Below, piece after piece: positions 23,959 to 31,584 of a DNA stretch of 32,811 nucleotides (positions within the stretch are counted from its first letter, which is position 1; the number at the start of each line of letters is the position of its first letter). The position numbers were made by a program, and so were the translations under genes. This DNA comes from Bifidobacteriaceae bacterium (lineage in GTDB: Bacteria > Actinomycetota > Actinomycetes > Actinomycetales > WQXJ01). The notes below the pieces were generated by a model. It had not been told where the DNA came from. It saw only the letters and a program-made list of their open reading frames with translations, and made no database searches. The stretch is from positions 1 through 32,811 of the forward strand of contig JAIRXP010000107.1 in assembly GCA_031268215.1 (NCBI GenBank). Reading direction: 5' to 3'.

Positions 23959-25425
23959 ATGGCGAGGCGGGCAGGGATAGTGGTGGCGTTAGCGTGCTGC
24001 GCCGCACTGGTCTGGGCCTTCTTCGCGCCTCCTGAAGCCAGGCCGCAGCCGGGGCCTGGGGGGGGCGATCCTGTCGAACCGGTGGTCTTTTCAATCGAGG
24101 ACTTGTCTAGCACCGGCGCTGGTTCGGCGGGGCAGCTACGCCTGCATGAGGTGGGCACAGTGGACTGGGCCCACCTGCGGGGCTCGAACCCAGCCGACTA
24201 CACCGGCCTTGACGCCGGGTATGACGGCAGGATAATCCGGAAGAACAACCCGCCGGGCGGTTTGATCACTGTCACCGACAAACTGACGGCCTCTGGGGGC
24301 TCAGTCGAGAAGACGGATTTTTTTGCCGATTCGCCGGTCAGGTACTTCTGGCAAGGCGGTGATTCCTTTGAGAACAACGAGTGGGGGACCACCGAAGGCA
24401 TGGCGTTCATCACTGCTGAAGCGCCATACGGTCCGTTGCGTTCAAACACCGGTGATCCCTTCCCACCGATCGCCCCAGATGCTTGGGGGGAAACGCCGGC
24501 GGGCTACACCCTTCAGATCGCGGCTGCCCCGGCGGGCGCCTACCGGCGAGTCGTCTTTGTGACTGGTGTGTGGGACGCGGAAGCGGTCTTGACCATCAAA
24601 CATGGCAACGAGGTGGCGTACAGCGATCCGGTCTTTGGCGCGCAATGCGCTGCCTGGGGGCAGTCCTCTGGGGCCCGGACTCAGTTAGTCGAATTGCTGG
24701 TCCAGCCTGGAGTGGAGGTCACCGTCGAAGCGGACATTGAGGAGGCCTGTGCGCCGCACGGGAACGTCACGTTGGCCGCCGTGGCGGTTGGCGATGGCGA
24801 CGACCACTGGGAGTGGGAGGGGTTGCCGCTGGGCTGGCAACAGAGGCTGACTGATATCGATGATCCGGCCTCTGCTAGCGGGCGGTTGGATCAGGACAAG
24901 ATCGCCAACGCGCCATTCGACGAGCAACTCCAGCTAAGGGAGGAATTGGATTGGCTGGCGGACAACCCGACGCCTGGCGATGAGCGCGAATACCACTTGA
25001 GCGCGGCCTGGGCCGCCTACCAGGAGGCTCTGCGCTGGGAGACCAACGGCGGGTACGGCGAAGACCAGGAGATGGTCAGCCTAGAGAAGCGGGCCTGGGC
25101 CGCCCCTGGCTGCACCGAAGGCCTGTACAACACCTACGGCTGCGTGACGGCGGGGACAGAACTGCCCACCGGCGCTGGCGTGCCTGATCCGGTTTGGTTG
25201 GGGCAGGAAATCTGGATCACTTATGAGATCACCAATATTGGTCTGTTTGGGCTGTTGCACAATGTAGAGCTTTCAGAGGGATCAGATGCGGTGGATCCAG
25301 GAGCCACCTGTTTCATCGGCACCGCGAAAGTGACTGGCGAAAGCTTTGACGTACCTCATGGCGCTAGCGCCTATTGTTCCGCCAAGCTGGCTTGGAACCA
25401 GCCCGGATCGGTGACCTGGCCATGA
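23959..25425 (+). CDS. Exported protein of unknown function, first gene of the SipW operon
   Basis: The product has 488 residues. The N-terminus (MARRAGIVVALACCAALVW, then AFFAPPEA) is a short signal sequence ending in an aromatic motif, somewhat like SipW-cognate signals. The mature part has six cysteines, which suggests three disulfides. Residues about 200-275 look like a beta domain (RRVVFVTGVWDAEAVLTI). An acidic, Trp-rich helical stretch follows at about 275-380 (WLADNPTPGDEREYHLSAAW). The C-terminal part (about 405-488) contains LGQEIWITYEITNIG, which resembles the repeated beta-sandwich domains of surface adhesins. I recognise no enzyme motif. The best ribosome binding site of the window, AGGAGG at 23947-23952, precedes the ATG. 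The stop overlaps the next start (ATGA). Confidence 0.85.
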   Translation: MARRAGIVVALACCAALVWAFFAPPEARPQPGPGGGDPVEPVVFSIEDLSSTGAGSAGQLRLHEVGTVDWAHLRGSNPADYTGLDAGYDGRIIRKNNPPGGLITVTDKLTASGGSVEKTDFFADSPVRYFWQGGDSFENNEWGTTEGMAFITAEAPYGPLRSNTGDPFPPIAPDAWGETPAGYTLQIAAAPAGAYRRVVFVTGVWDAEAVLTIKHGNEVAYSDPVFGAQCAAWGQSSGARTQLVELLVQPGVEVTVEADIEEACAPHGNVTLAAVAVGDGDDHWEWEGLPLGWQQRLTDIDDPASASGRLDQDKIANAPFDEQLQLREELDWLADNPTPGDEREYHLSAAWAAYQEALRWETNGGYGEDQEMVSLEKRAWAAPGCTEGLYNTYGCVTAGTELPTGAGVPDPVWLGQEIWITYEITNIGLFGLLHNVELSEGSDAVDPGATCFIGTAKVTGESFDVPHGASAYCSAKLAWNQPGSVTWP

Positions 25426-26213
25426 GACGTAATCTGGTGCCGCGAGGTGGCCGGCACATTCGCCCGGATGGTGCCGGCGGGGCGCCATCCGGTGGCCAGG
25501 GCGTTCACGCCAGGGGACGCGCGGCTCGGCGGCGGCGCCGCGTCAAGGGCGCGCTGGCTGGGACCGCGGCCGCGGCCTTATTGGCCATCGGTATTGTTGG
25601 CGTACGGCTGACCGGGGCATTTTGGGGGCTCGAATCACCCGTGCCGGAGGATAAGGTGCTGGCCGGAGACCTTGATCTTTTCCCGTGCGGGTGGTCGTGG
25701 GCGGTGACCAATTCGCTTGACGAGGAGAGGGTGCTGGGAGAGTCTGATCTGGAATGGGTAGACGGCGGAGAGTCTCCTAACCAGGTCAGCGACTACTGGG
25801 CGTTGCCTGGCGACACACTCACGCTGTCTTACTGCGTCGCCTTCCACCTGGAAGGCGACAATCTGGACACAAGTATGTCGGTCAAATGGTCGCCCGGGGC
25901 GCCATCCCAAGGTCCCACTACTGATGCGACTTACATTACTGGCGCCACCTACAAAGTCACTTGGCTGGATCCGGATGACGGCGGAACGGTGTTTGGTCCT
26001 AACACCGGTTTTGGGGCGTTCTCCCTAGGCGTTCTGGAGCCCAGCGGCTACGATCCTTCCACCCCGGTTAAGAAGGACTTCAAATGGGAGGTTTTGGTCA
26101 CCGTTGAATTTGGCGGGACAGGATGGGGGTCAGCCTCCCTTACCCCGGTGACCTTGCCGTCTTTCGAGATCGCGGCGGACGAGAAGCGCATGGGAGGGGG
26201 CTTCTTACCATGA
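25422..26213 (+). CDS. SipW-type exported protein, LEGDN family member 1
   Basis: From the ATG at 25422 the product has 263 residues. A long, very basic N-terminus (1-42, with RRRRR at 36-40) precedes a hydrophobic core at 43-61 and then GAFWGLESPV with Phe67-Trp68. About 13 residues later comes LAGDLDLFPCGW. That order matches SipW-cognate signal peptides (TasA: signal, aromatic motif, then SGTLDL). The mature protein has two cysteines (FPCGW and SYCVAF) and the shared LEGDN motif in SYCVAFHLEGDNLD. It is probably a secreted beta-sandwich subunit. The start overlaps the previous stop, and the stop overlaps the next start. Confidence 0.85.
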   Translation: MRRNLVPRGGRHIRPDGAGGAPSGGQGVHARGRAARRRRRVKGALAGTAAAALLAIGIVGVRLTGAFWGLESPVPEDKVLAGDLDLFPCGWSWAVTNSLDEERVLGESDLEWVDGGESPNQVSDYWALPGDTLTLSYCVAFHLEGDNLDTSMSVKWSPGAPSQGPTTDATYITGATYKVTWLDPDDGGTVFGPNTGFGAFSLGVLEPSGYDPSTPVKKDFKWEVLVTVEFGGTGWGSASLTPVTLPSFEIAADEKRMGGGFLP

Positions 26214-27028
26214 CACAGCGGTTTGATGGAGACGTCCGGCGGGGCACCCGCCTAGGCCAACGGGTGGCAGTGCGCCCGCGGAGGAGCCCTGGAAAACGGT
26301 GGTTGGCGGCCGCGGCCGGGGTGGTTCTGTTATTTGGGGCGGGTATGTACGGCGCGCGGGCGCTTTGGCGGGATTCCGCGGTGGCTGCCAGGACCACTGT
26401 CCAGCGGGGCGCTTACAGCTTGGAGATCAGCTATCAGCTTCCCGGAACGAGCCAGCCGGTCACCGCCGCGATCAGCGACGGAGATGACTCGTTTACGATT
26501 CCCCTGGAAGCGGCCCAAGCCGCGGAGATGGTTCCTGACCTGGAAGAAGACCCGCTGCCTTTGGTCATCCCGGTCACTCTTCGGGCTCAGGCGGCCGGAA
26601 ATCTGAGTTTGGCCTTCAGCGTGGAACTGACCAGTGTGCCTGGCGCCGGGACCGTCTTTGGGCGCTCCGACCTGGACTTTACGCGGGTGGATGCCGCGGC
26701 TGAATGCGCCGCGCCCACCTCGTCAGTTGGGATTAGTCCAGTTCATCAACCCAGTCCGGCGGTTGAGGCGACAGCGGCACCGGCCACTGTGACGAGCCAA
26801 GTCACCCAGTACTGGTGTTTGACAGTCAGGTACCGGGGAGACGGGACCTATCAGAGCACCGCCACCGTGACGGCCGGAACTAGCTTGGTGTCCGGTACCG
26901 GCACCCAGACCAGGGAAGCCACCGCCACCTGGGAGTCCGCAGTTAGGCCGAATCCCGCCAATGAACCGGTGGGAGCCGTTCACTTGCGAATCGCACCGTT
27001 GCCTTTGGGGGTGGTGAACAATGGCTGA
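26210..27028 (+). CDS. SipW-type exported protein, divergent member
   Basis: From the ATG at 26210 the product has 272 residues. A basic stretch at 10-30 is followed by a hydrophobic core at about 31-49 and ARALWRDSAV (Trp53), the SipW-type aromatic motif. The expected later motif is weaker (RGAYSLEISYQL). The mature part is Thr/Ser/Val/Ala-rich and probably all beta, with two cysteines (AAECAAP and QYWCLTV). It lacks the LEGDN motif of its neighbours, so it may play a different role, such as a cap or anchor subunit; that is speculative. It starts within the previous stop codon and overlaps the next gene by 8 bases. Confidence 0.82.
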   Translation: MTQRFDGDVRRGTRLGQRVAVRPRRSPGKRWLAAAAGVVLLFGAGMYGARALWRDSAVAARTTVQRGAYSLEISYQLPGTSQPVTAAISDGDDSFTIPLEAAQAAEMVPDLEEDPLPLVIPVTLRAQAAGNLSLAFSVELTSVPGAGTVFGRSDLDFTRVDAAAECAAPTSSVGISPVHQPSPAVEATAAPATVTSQVTQYWCLTVRYRGDGTYQSTATVTAGTSLVSGTGTQTREATATWESAVRPNPANEPVGAVHLRIAPLPLGVVNNG

Positions 27029-27959
27029 AGCGATTAGGCGCACACGCTGGTGGACCCGCCCCAGCCTTCACGGATTCGTGGCTGGTCTGGCTGTGACGGC
27101 TATGGCACTGAGTGGAGGCACCTTGGCTCTGTGGAACCAGCCAACCGCCCCGCCGGGCGCTGAAACGGCGAGCGGGAACCTTGATATCAAGATGGTTGGC
27201 CGGCCACTGTGGATTGATCAGACCACTGAGCGCACCGATTCGGGCCTGGGCGGCGGCAAGTGGGCGCGGGAGTTGCTTAACGAGTCAATGGCGAAGGACG
27301 GCGCCAGCCAATCCTGTTTCCCCACAGCAGTGGACCAACCCAGTTTGAACCTAAGTCATTTGCCGGTGGGTCATCCCATTGACTTGGACTATGACGGCGG
27401 CGCGAACCCTTGGTATGCCACTCCCAACGACGAAGTCGCGGTCGTGTATCCGTATTCGGTCGCACTGGAAGGCGACAATATGGTGGGCGAAATCCGCCTG
27501 ACGGTCGCTGATGCTTTCGACTACCCGGAGTTGACCTTAGGAGTCAGTGACGGCCTTGTCGGCGCGAACAACTCGGCGCGGCGCGGCAACATCTTCATTT
27601 ATGCATGGTTGAACGGCAAGCCGGTCATGGTGGACCAGCATCCGACTAACGGGGCCAATATTTCCGTCACCTATCTTCAGGCCGTAAACGAGAACTACGG
27701 GACGATGGATCCGGACTACCCTGACCCAGACACCTTCATGCGCGTGACAAATCAGCGGGCGACATCCAACGAGGCCAATCTGTGCATCGTGGTCACAAAC
27801 ATCAAAGTCGCTAACCTGAGCAACCAAAACTACGCCCTGGCTGGCGGTCCGGCGCCGCCCGGGGCGGGGAAGTACAAGACCCTGTTTGGTCTTCCGGAAG
27901 GGGCCATAAGCATTGGGCTGTATCAGCGCCGCACATCTGGTTACGGGAATTTCAAATGA
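27021..27959 (+). CDS. SipW-type exported protein, LEGDN family member 2
   Basis: The product has 312 residues. The signal segment (about 17-38) ends in SGGTLALWNQ with Trp38. The typical SGNLDIKMVG motif follows about 13 residues later. The mature part has two cysteines (QSCFPT and NLCIVV) and VVYPYSVALEGDNMVGEI, which aligns closely with the next gene's product (IAYPFAVYLEGDNMVANL). The two are clearly paralogues. Acidic and Asn-rich loops between short beta strands suggest a secreted beta-rich subunit. It overlaps the previous gene by 8 bases. The stop is followed by a 104-base gap, the only such gap in the operon. Confidence 0.87.
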   Translation: MAEAIRRTRWWTRPSLHGFVAGLAVTAMALSGGTLALWNQPTAPPGAETASGNLDIKMVGRPLWIDQTTERTDSGLGGGKWARELLNESMAKDGASQSCFPTAVDQPSLNLSHLPVGHPIDLDYDGGANPWYATPNDEVAVVYPYSVALEGDNMVGEIRLTVADAFDYPELTLGVSDGLVGANNSARRGNIFIYAWLNGKPVMVDQHPTNGANISVTYLQAVNENYGTMDPDYPDPDTFMRVTNQRATSNEANLCIVVTNIKVANLSNQNYALAGGPAPPGAGKYKTLFGLPEGAISIGLYQRRTSGYGNFK

Positions 27960-28010
27960 ACCGACACAGCCAGCGGTTTGGCACAGCGCCATGGCCTACC
28001 AGACCAACGT

Positions 28011-28025
28011 GGCCGGGACCCGGCC
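28011..28025 (+). promoter_or_regulatory. GC palindrome in the only gap of the SipW operon
   Basis: GGCCGGGACCCGGCC at 28011-28025 is a near-perfect palindrome that can fold as a short, very stable hairpin. It lies 39 bases before the ATG at 28064, in an operon whose other genes all overlap or nearly touch. No T tract follows. It could mark an mRNA processing or pausing point that sets the level of the downstream genes. Confidence 0.35.
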
Positions 28026-28063
28026 GCTCAACAGAAAGAAAAATCCAGAAAGGAAACAATCTC

Positions 28064-28948
28064 ATGACAACCCCCACTTTCCAGCGGCGCAGACGCGTCA
28101 GAGGGATGATCGCCGGTCTGGCCGGCGGCGCCCTTCTTGTCGCCGGCGGCACCTGGGCCCTTTGGAGCGATTCGACTGAGGCCCAGGGAGGCGCGATTCG
28201 GGCCGGTAACCTGGGCATTGACTTTGTCGGCTACCCGGTGGCATTCGACACCAGCGACGACCGCTCCGACTCCGACACTCCGATAGGCGCTCTGCTCAGC
28301 GGAGCGCTGAACGCTGCTGAACCGCTGAATAGCGCTAGCTGCATGGACGCTGTTGATGGTCCTGATGCCCACACTGCCAATCTGAACTATGAGGGCGACT
28401 TTCCGTGGCACGCGGTGCCGGGAGATGAGGTGACAATTGCCTATCCGTTCGCTGTCTACCTTGAGGGTGACAACATGGTGGCCAACCTGACGCTCAAAGC
28501 ACCGAGCGGCGCCCTTAGTGGCACCGACATCAACGTGCATGAGGACATTCTAGATAGTACTGGAATTACGGTGACCACGTGGGCCGAGGGCGAGGCGTAC
28601 GGCTCGCCTTTCACTATCGACGATACCAACTTCGACGACCTCTTCGACGGTACTGGTCTGACGGTGGCCAGGGTGCAAGCGGATTCCGAAAACGATGGTG
28701 ATGATGACCCAGAGGACCCGGACGACCCGACTTCCCCGAACATTCCGATCGTTTCCTTGGTGCAAGTTCCTGATTCTGGTGATCCGGTAGTCGCGAACGT
28801 TTGTGTGTTGCTGACCGTACCAATTCCAGACTGGGAGGACACTGACAACGTTCGTGCGGACATCGTGTTTCTGAGGGACGCCGCGGAAAAGCGACTGCAG
28901 TTCTTCCTTGAGCAGACCCGCACGGCGGGCGTGGGGTTGTTCGAGTAG
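28064..28948 (+). CDS. SipW-type exported protein, LEGDN family member 3 (TasA/camelysin-like signal)
   Basis: From the ATG at 28064 the product has 294 residues. Its signal is the clearest of the set: RRRR at 8-11, a Gly/Ala/Leu core, then AGGTWALWSDS (Trp31, Trp34) and RAGNLGIDFVG. This is almost the TasA/camelysin pattern. The mature part has two cysteines (ASCMDA and NVCVLL), the LEGDN motif, and an Asp/Glu/Pro-rich stretch at about 207-228 that could bind Ca2+. AAAGGAAA precedes this ATG. The frame is also open from an ATG at 27956 that overlaps the previous stop (ATGA), which would add 36 residues. I prefer 28064 for its ribosome binding site and compact signal, but the coupled start cannot be excluded. 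Confidence 0.87.
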   Translation: MTTPTFQRRRRVRGMIAGLAGGALLVAGGTWALWSDSTEAQGGAIRAGNLGIDFVGYPVAFDTSDDRSDSDTPIGALLSGALNAAEPLNSASCMDAVDGPDAHTANLNYEGDFPWHAVPGDEVTIAYPFAVYLEGDNMVANLTLKAPSGALSGTDINVHEDILDSTGITVTTWAEGEAYGSPFTIDDTNFDDLFDGTGLTVARVQADSENDGDDDPEDPDDPTSPNIPIVSLVQVPDSGDPVVANVCVLLTVPIPDWEDTDNVRADIVFLRDAAEKRLQFFLEQTRTAGVGLFE

Positions 28949-28961
28949 CGAACCTGAGTTG

Positions 28962-29834
28962 AGCGCTGGCAGAGACGGCCGGCGGCGGCCCAAATGGGTC
29001 GCCGCCGGCTCGTCCCTGGCCATTTTCGCTCTGCTGGCCATGGCGCTCAGCGCCAGCACGCCCATGGCCTGGGCCGATGACGAAACCCCCATACCAGACG
29101 CTTTGACCGCCTATTGGGACGGGCCAACGCTGAATCTGGACTGGCGGGGGAATACGTACACTACGGCATCGGGCACGTTTGTGGGCAGGCCGGTGGCCGT
29201 GCCGGGAGACCAAAGCAAGCGGACCCTGAAGGTCCGTAATGACGGTCCGTGCGCGGCCATCTTGACGGTCGAAGTGGTCGAGTCAGCTGTTACCGTGCCC
29301 AACGATTCGGTCAACCAGTCGATAGCGGACATCATCCGGTTGCGTTGGGACATATCCGGGACGCGCGGCTCGGACGTGTTCGCTTCGATTCACGCCAGCG
29401 CACCGCGTACGTTGGCTGCGGTGCCAGTCGGTGCCGGACAGGTGGTGCCCGTCGCTTTAGGATACGAATTCCCTATCGATGCCACCGGCGGGAAGAACGG
29501 CGGATTCGCCTCGACCGAATTGAGTTTTGGGGTGCGCCTGACCCTGCGGGGCGACTACTGCGCCACCCAGGCGCCGCATTCCAATCCTCCTTCGCCAACG
29601 CCCACGGATGATCCAGGTACTGGTCAACCGCCGGGGTCAACCTCCAGCCAACCCGCGGGCGGGCAAACTGGTGGAGGTAGCAGCGGTGGCGGGCGGCCCG
29701 GTGGCGGCCTGAGTTTCACCGGCTCAGTGGTCGCCGGGATAGTGCTGCCGCTGGCGGTGATCCTGATAATGGTGGGAACGGTGCTGTTCGCGTTTAGGCG
29801 GCGGCGCCAACTGAATGGAGAAAGTAATGAGTAA
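28962..29834 (+). CDS. Wall-anchored surface protein with LSFTG sorting signal
   Basis: From a TTG at 28962 the product has 290 residues; a TTG at 28908, inside the previous gene, would add 18. The signal peptide covers about 1-37 and ends in AWADD. A beta domain at about 40-195 follows, with two cysteines (NDGPCAAIL and GDYCATQ). Next come a Pro/Ser/Thr then Gly-rich linker (about 200-249), LSFTG at 250-254, a 24-residue hydrophobic segment, and RRRR. That is a complete cell-wall sorting signal; LSFTG differs from LPXTG and is closer to variant motifs seen in actinobacteria. It is probably the anchor that ties the exported subunits to the peptidoglycan. No sortase gene lies in the window. 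Its stop overlaps the sipW-like start. Confidence 0.82.
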   Translation, partial: SAGRDGRRRPKWVAAGSSLAIFALLAMALSASTPMAWADDETPIPDALTAYWDGPTLNLDWRGNTYTTASGTFVGRPVAVPGDQSKRTLKVRNDGPCAAILTVEVVESAVTVPNDSVNQSIADIIRLRWDISGTRGSDVFASIHASAPRTLAAVPVGAGQVVPVALGYEFPIDATGGKNGGFASTELSFGVRLTLRGDYCATQAPHSNPPSPTPTDDPGTGQPPGSTSSQPAGGQTGGGSSGGGRPGGGLSFTGSVVAGIVLPLAVILIMVGTVLFAFRRRRQLNGESNE

Positions 29835-30546
29835 ACGCAATTCCGGTGTTCCGGTGGATCCGCTTGCGACCGTTGATACGGAAGCGGCGGCCATAGCTCC
29901 GCGTAAGCGCGGCAGCTATGTCACCGGCTTTACGCGGGGATTTGTCTCTGCCTTCGGCACGGTGGTCATGGTCTGCCTGCTGGCTTTAGCTGTGGCGATT
30001 GGCGCGATCCCGTTCGCGACTCACGGCAAGGCCCTGGCTGTTCTGTCCGGCTCGATGGAGCCGACCTTCTCCCCGGGCGACCTGATAGTGGTGAAGGGGG
30101 TTGATGACCCATCTTCAATCCCCATCAACACGATCGTCACGTTCATGCCCAGCCCAGATGACCCCACCCTGATCACTCACCGGATCACCGGCAAAGCATC
30201 CAATGCGGATGGCTCCGTTTCCTATGTCACCCAGGGCGACGCGAACGGCGCCGCCGACCCGCCCATAGAAGCCCGCCAAGTCCGCGGTATATACATGTTC
30301 AAGATCCCCAAGCTGGGTTATGTTTCCAACTGGATAGGAGGCGAATCCCGGGTGGCGGTAGTCGCCTTAGGGATCGCTCTTCTGGGCTACGCCGCTTATC
30401 AGATTCTCTTCGCCCGCCGGGGCGCCAAGGAGAAGCTGGAGGAGGGCCAGGCGGATGATTCTACGGGAGCGCCGGATAAAGCGCCCGGCGGAGACATCGG
30501 AGCAGAGCCAAGCGACGGCTCTCCGGCGGGCGAAGACGCCACGTAA
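29827..30546 (+). CDS. sipW: SipW-type signal peptidase I
   Basis: From the ATG at 29827 the product has 239 residues. A cytoplasmic N-terminus (1-35), a membrane helix (about 38-62), then the catalytic serine Ser76 in VLSGSMEPTF. The general base is His118 in LITHRITG, where ordinary bacterial signal peptidases use Lys. The Ser/His dyad defines the ER-type/SipW branch. YVTQGDANGAADP is the conserved box that follows. A second helix at about 178-197 and an acidic, Gly/Asp-rich tail end the protein. GGAG precedes the start, which overlaps the upstream stop. Its place at the end of an operon of SipW-cognate precursors says it processes those proteins. Confidence 0.92.
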   Translation: MSKRNSGVPVDPLATVDTEAAAIAPRKRGSYVTGFTRGFVSAFGTVVMVCLLALAVAIGAIPFATHGKALAVLSGSMEPTFSPGDLIVVKGVDDPSSIPINTIVTFMPSPDDPTLITHRITGKASNADGSVSYVTQGDANGAADPPIEARQVRGIYMFKIPKLGYVSNWIGGESRVAVVALGIALLGYAAYQILFARRGAKEKLEEGQADDSTGAPDKAPGGDIGAEPSDGSPAGEDAT

Positions 30547-30572
30547 CTCCCGGGTCAGGCGGTGCTGACGGT

Positions 30573-31424
30573 CTATTCGCTGACGGTTCCGGCCGGAAGA
30601 TCTGGGGGCGCCAGCGGCGCGAGTGGCGCCGGAGTGGTGCGCAGAGCTGGGGCCGCTGCCGCTTGGGCATTGGCCGCGTCCTGCCAGGCGAGCACCGCTG
30701 CCCCCACAATCCCGGCGGTATTCCGCAGGGCGGCGGGCACAATCTTGGGCCGCAGATCCAGCAGCGGTAAGAACTTTTCGTGTTTGCGGGAGATTCCGCC
30801 TCCTAGCACGATCAGGTCCGGCCACAGCAGCTTGTCGACCTCAGTGAAGTAGCGTTGCAGGCGGCGGGCCCATTTGGCGTAAGACAACCCTTCGCGTTCC
30901 TTGGCGGAGGCGGCCGCCCATTTCTCGGCGTCCTTGCCGTTGATGGTGATGTGGCCCAGTTCAGCGTTAGGCCAGAGTTTGCCGGCCGTAATCAGGGCCA
31001 CACCAATGCCGGTACCCAGAGTCATCACCGTTACGGTACCGGGGTGGTTCTTAGCGGCGCCGAAGGCCACCTCGGCGTACCCGGCGGCATCGGCGTCATT
31101 GACGACTGTCGTGTTGCGGCCGGTACCCTGGCGGACCGCCTCAGCTAGGTTCACGCCCACCCAGGATTGGTCCAGATTCGCCATCCAGGGGACCACCCCA
31201 GACAGGATTGGGCTGGGGAAAGACACACCCACCGGAAGGTTCTTGTCAAGATCAAAATGGGCCAATAGCTGGGCGATCACTTCGACGACGGCCTGGGGCG
31301 TGGCCGGCTGCGGGGTTAGGATCTTGAAACGTTCCTCGGCCAGTTCGCCGGTGTCCAAGTTGACCGGTGCGCCTTTGATGCCGGAACCGCCAATGTCTAC
31401 ACCGAACGCGAGCTTCTGGACCAT
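30573..31424 (-). CDS. ppgK: Polyphosphate (ROK family) glucokinase
   Basis: The enzyme phosphorylates glucose to glucose-6-phosphate using polyphosphate and/or ATP. From the ATG at 31424 the product has 283 residues, with a perfect AAGGAGG ribosome binding site. ROK motifs are in order: FGVDIGGSGIKG at 7-18 (phosphate binding), Asp110 in VVNDADAAGYAE (catalytic base), TLGTGIGVAL, and NAELGH. These match actinobacterial PpgK. The last 35 residues are Ala/Pro-rich and look dispensable. It would feed free glucose, such as that released by glycogen debranching, back into metabolism. It is convergent with the SipW operon (26 bases between stops) and divergent from the methyltransferase gene. Confidence 0.94.
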   Translation of the reverse strand: MVQKLAFGVDIGGSGIKGAPVNLDTGELAEERFKILTPQPATPQAVVEVIAQLLAHFDLDKNLPVGVSFPSPILSGVVPWMANLDQSWVGVNLAEAVRQGTGRNTTVVNDADAAGYAEVAFGAAKNHPGTVTVMTLGTGIGVALITAGKLWPNAELGHITINGKDAEKWAAASAKEREGLSYAKWARRLQRYFTEVDKLLWPDLIVLGGGISRKHEKFLPLLDLRPKIVPAALRNTAGIVGAAVLAWQDAANAQAAAAPALRTTPAPLAPLAPPDLPAGTVSE

Positions 31425-31584
31425 GGTGCGCCTCCTTGGATTGTGCTGTATGTCTGACCGGGCTGTGTGTTGGCGGCGGGGCCGCGTTCCGGGCCCTATC
31501 TTCGCACATTGGCGACCGCTCGGGTGGCTAGGCGCTGGCAGTGTCTGGCCTATGGGCCGGCCGCGGGAGAGGTAGCCTGGGCCG

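Noticed and set aside
23640..23960. Possible tRNA or tmRNA near the small-RNA candidate
   Set aside because: I looked for a T-loop GGTTCGA-type motif with matching arms and a CCA-side stem; none fits, and no tmRNA tag frame is present.
23959..24030. Lipobox in the first SipW-operon protein (ALACC)
   Set aside because: The residues before either Cys do not fit the usual [LVI][ASTVI][GAS]C pattern well and the Cys pair lies in the middle of the hydrophobic core, so I call it an exported protein with a SipW-like signal rather than a lipoprotein.
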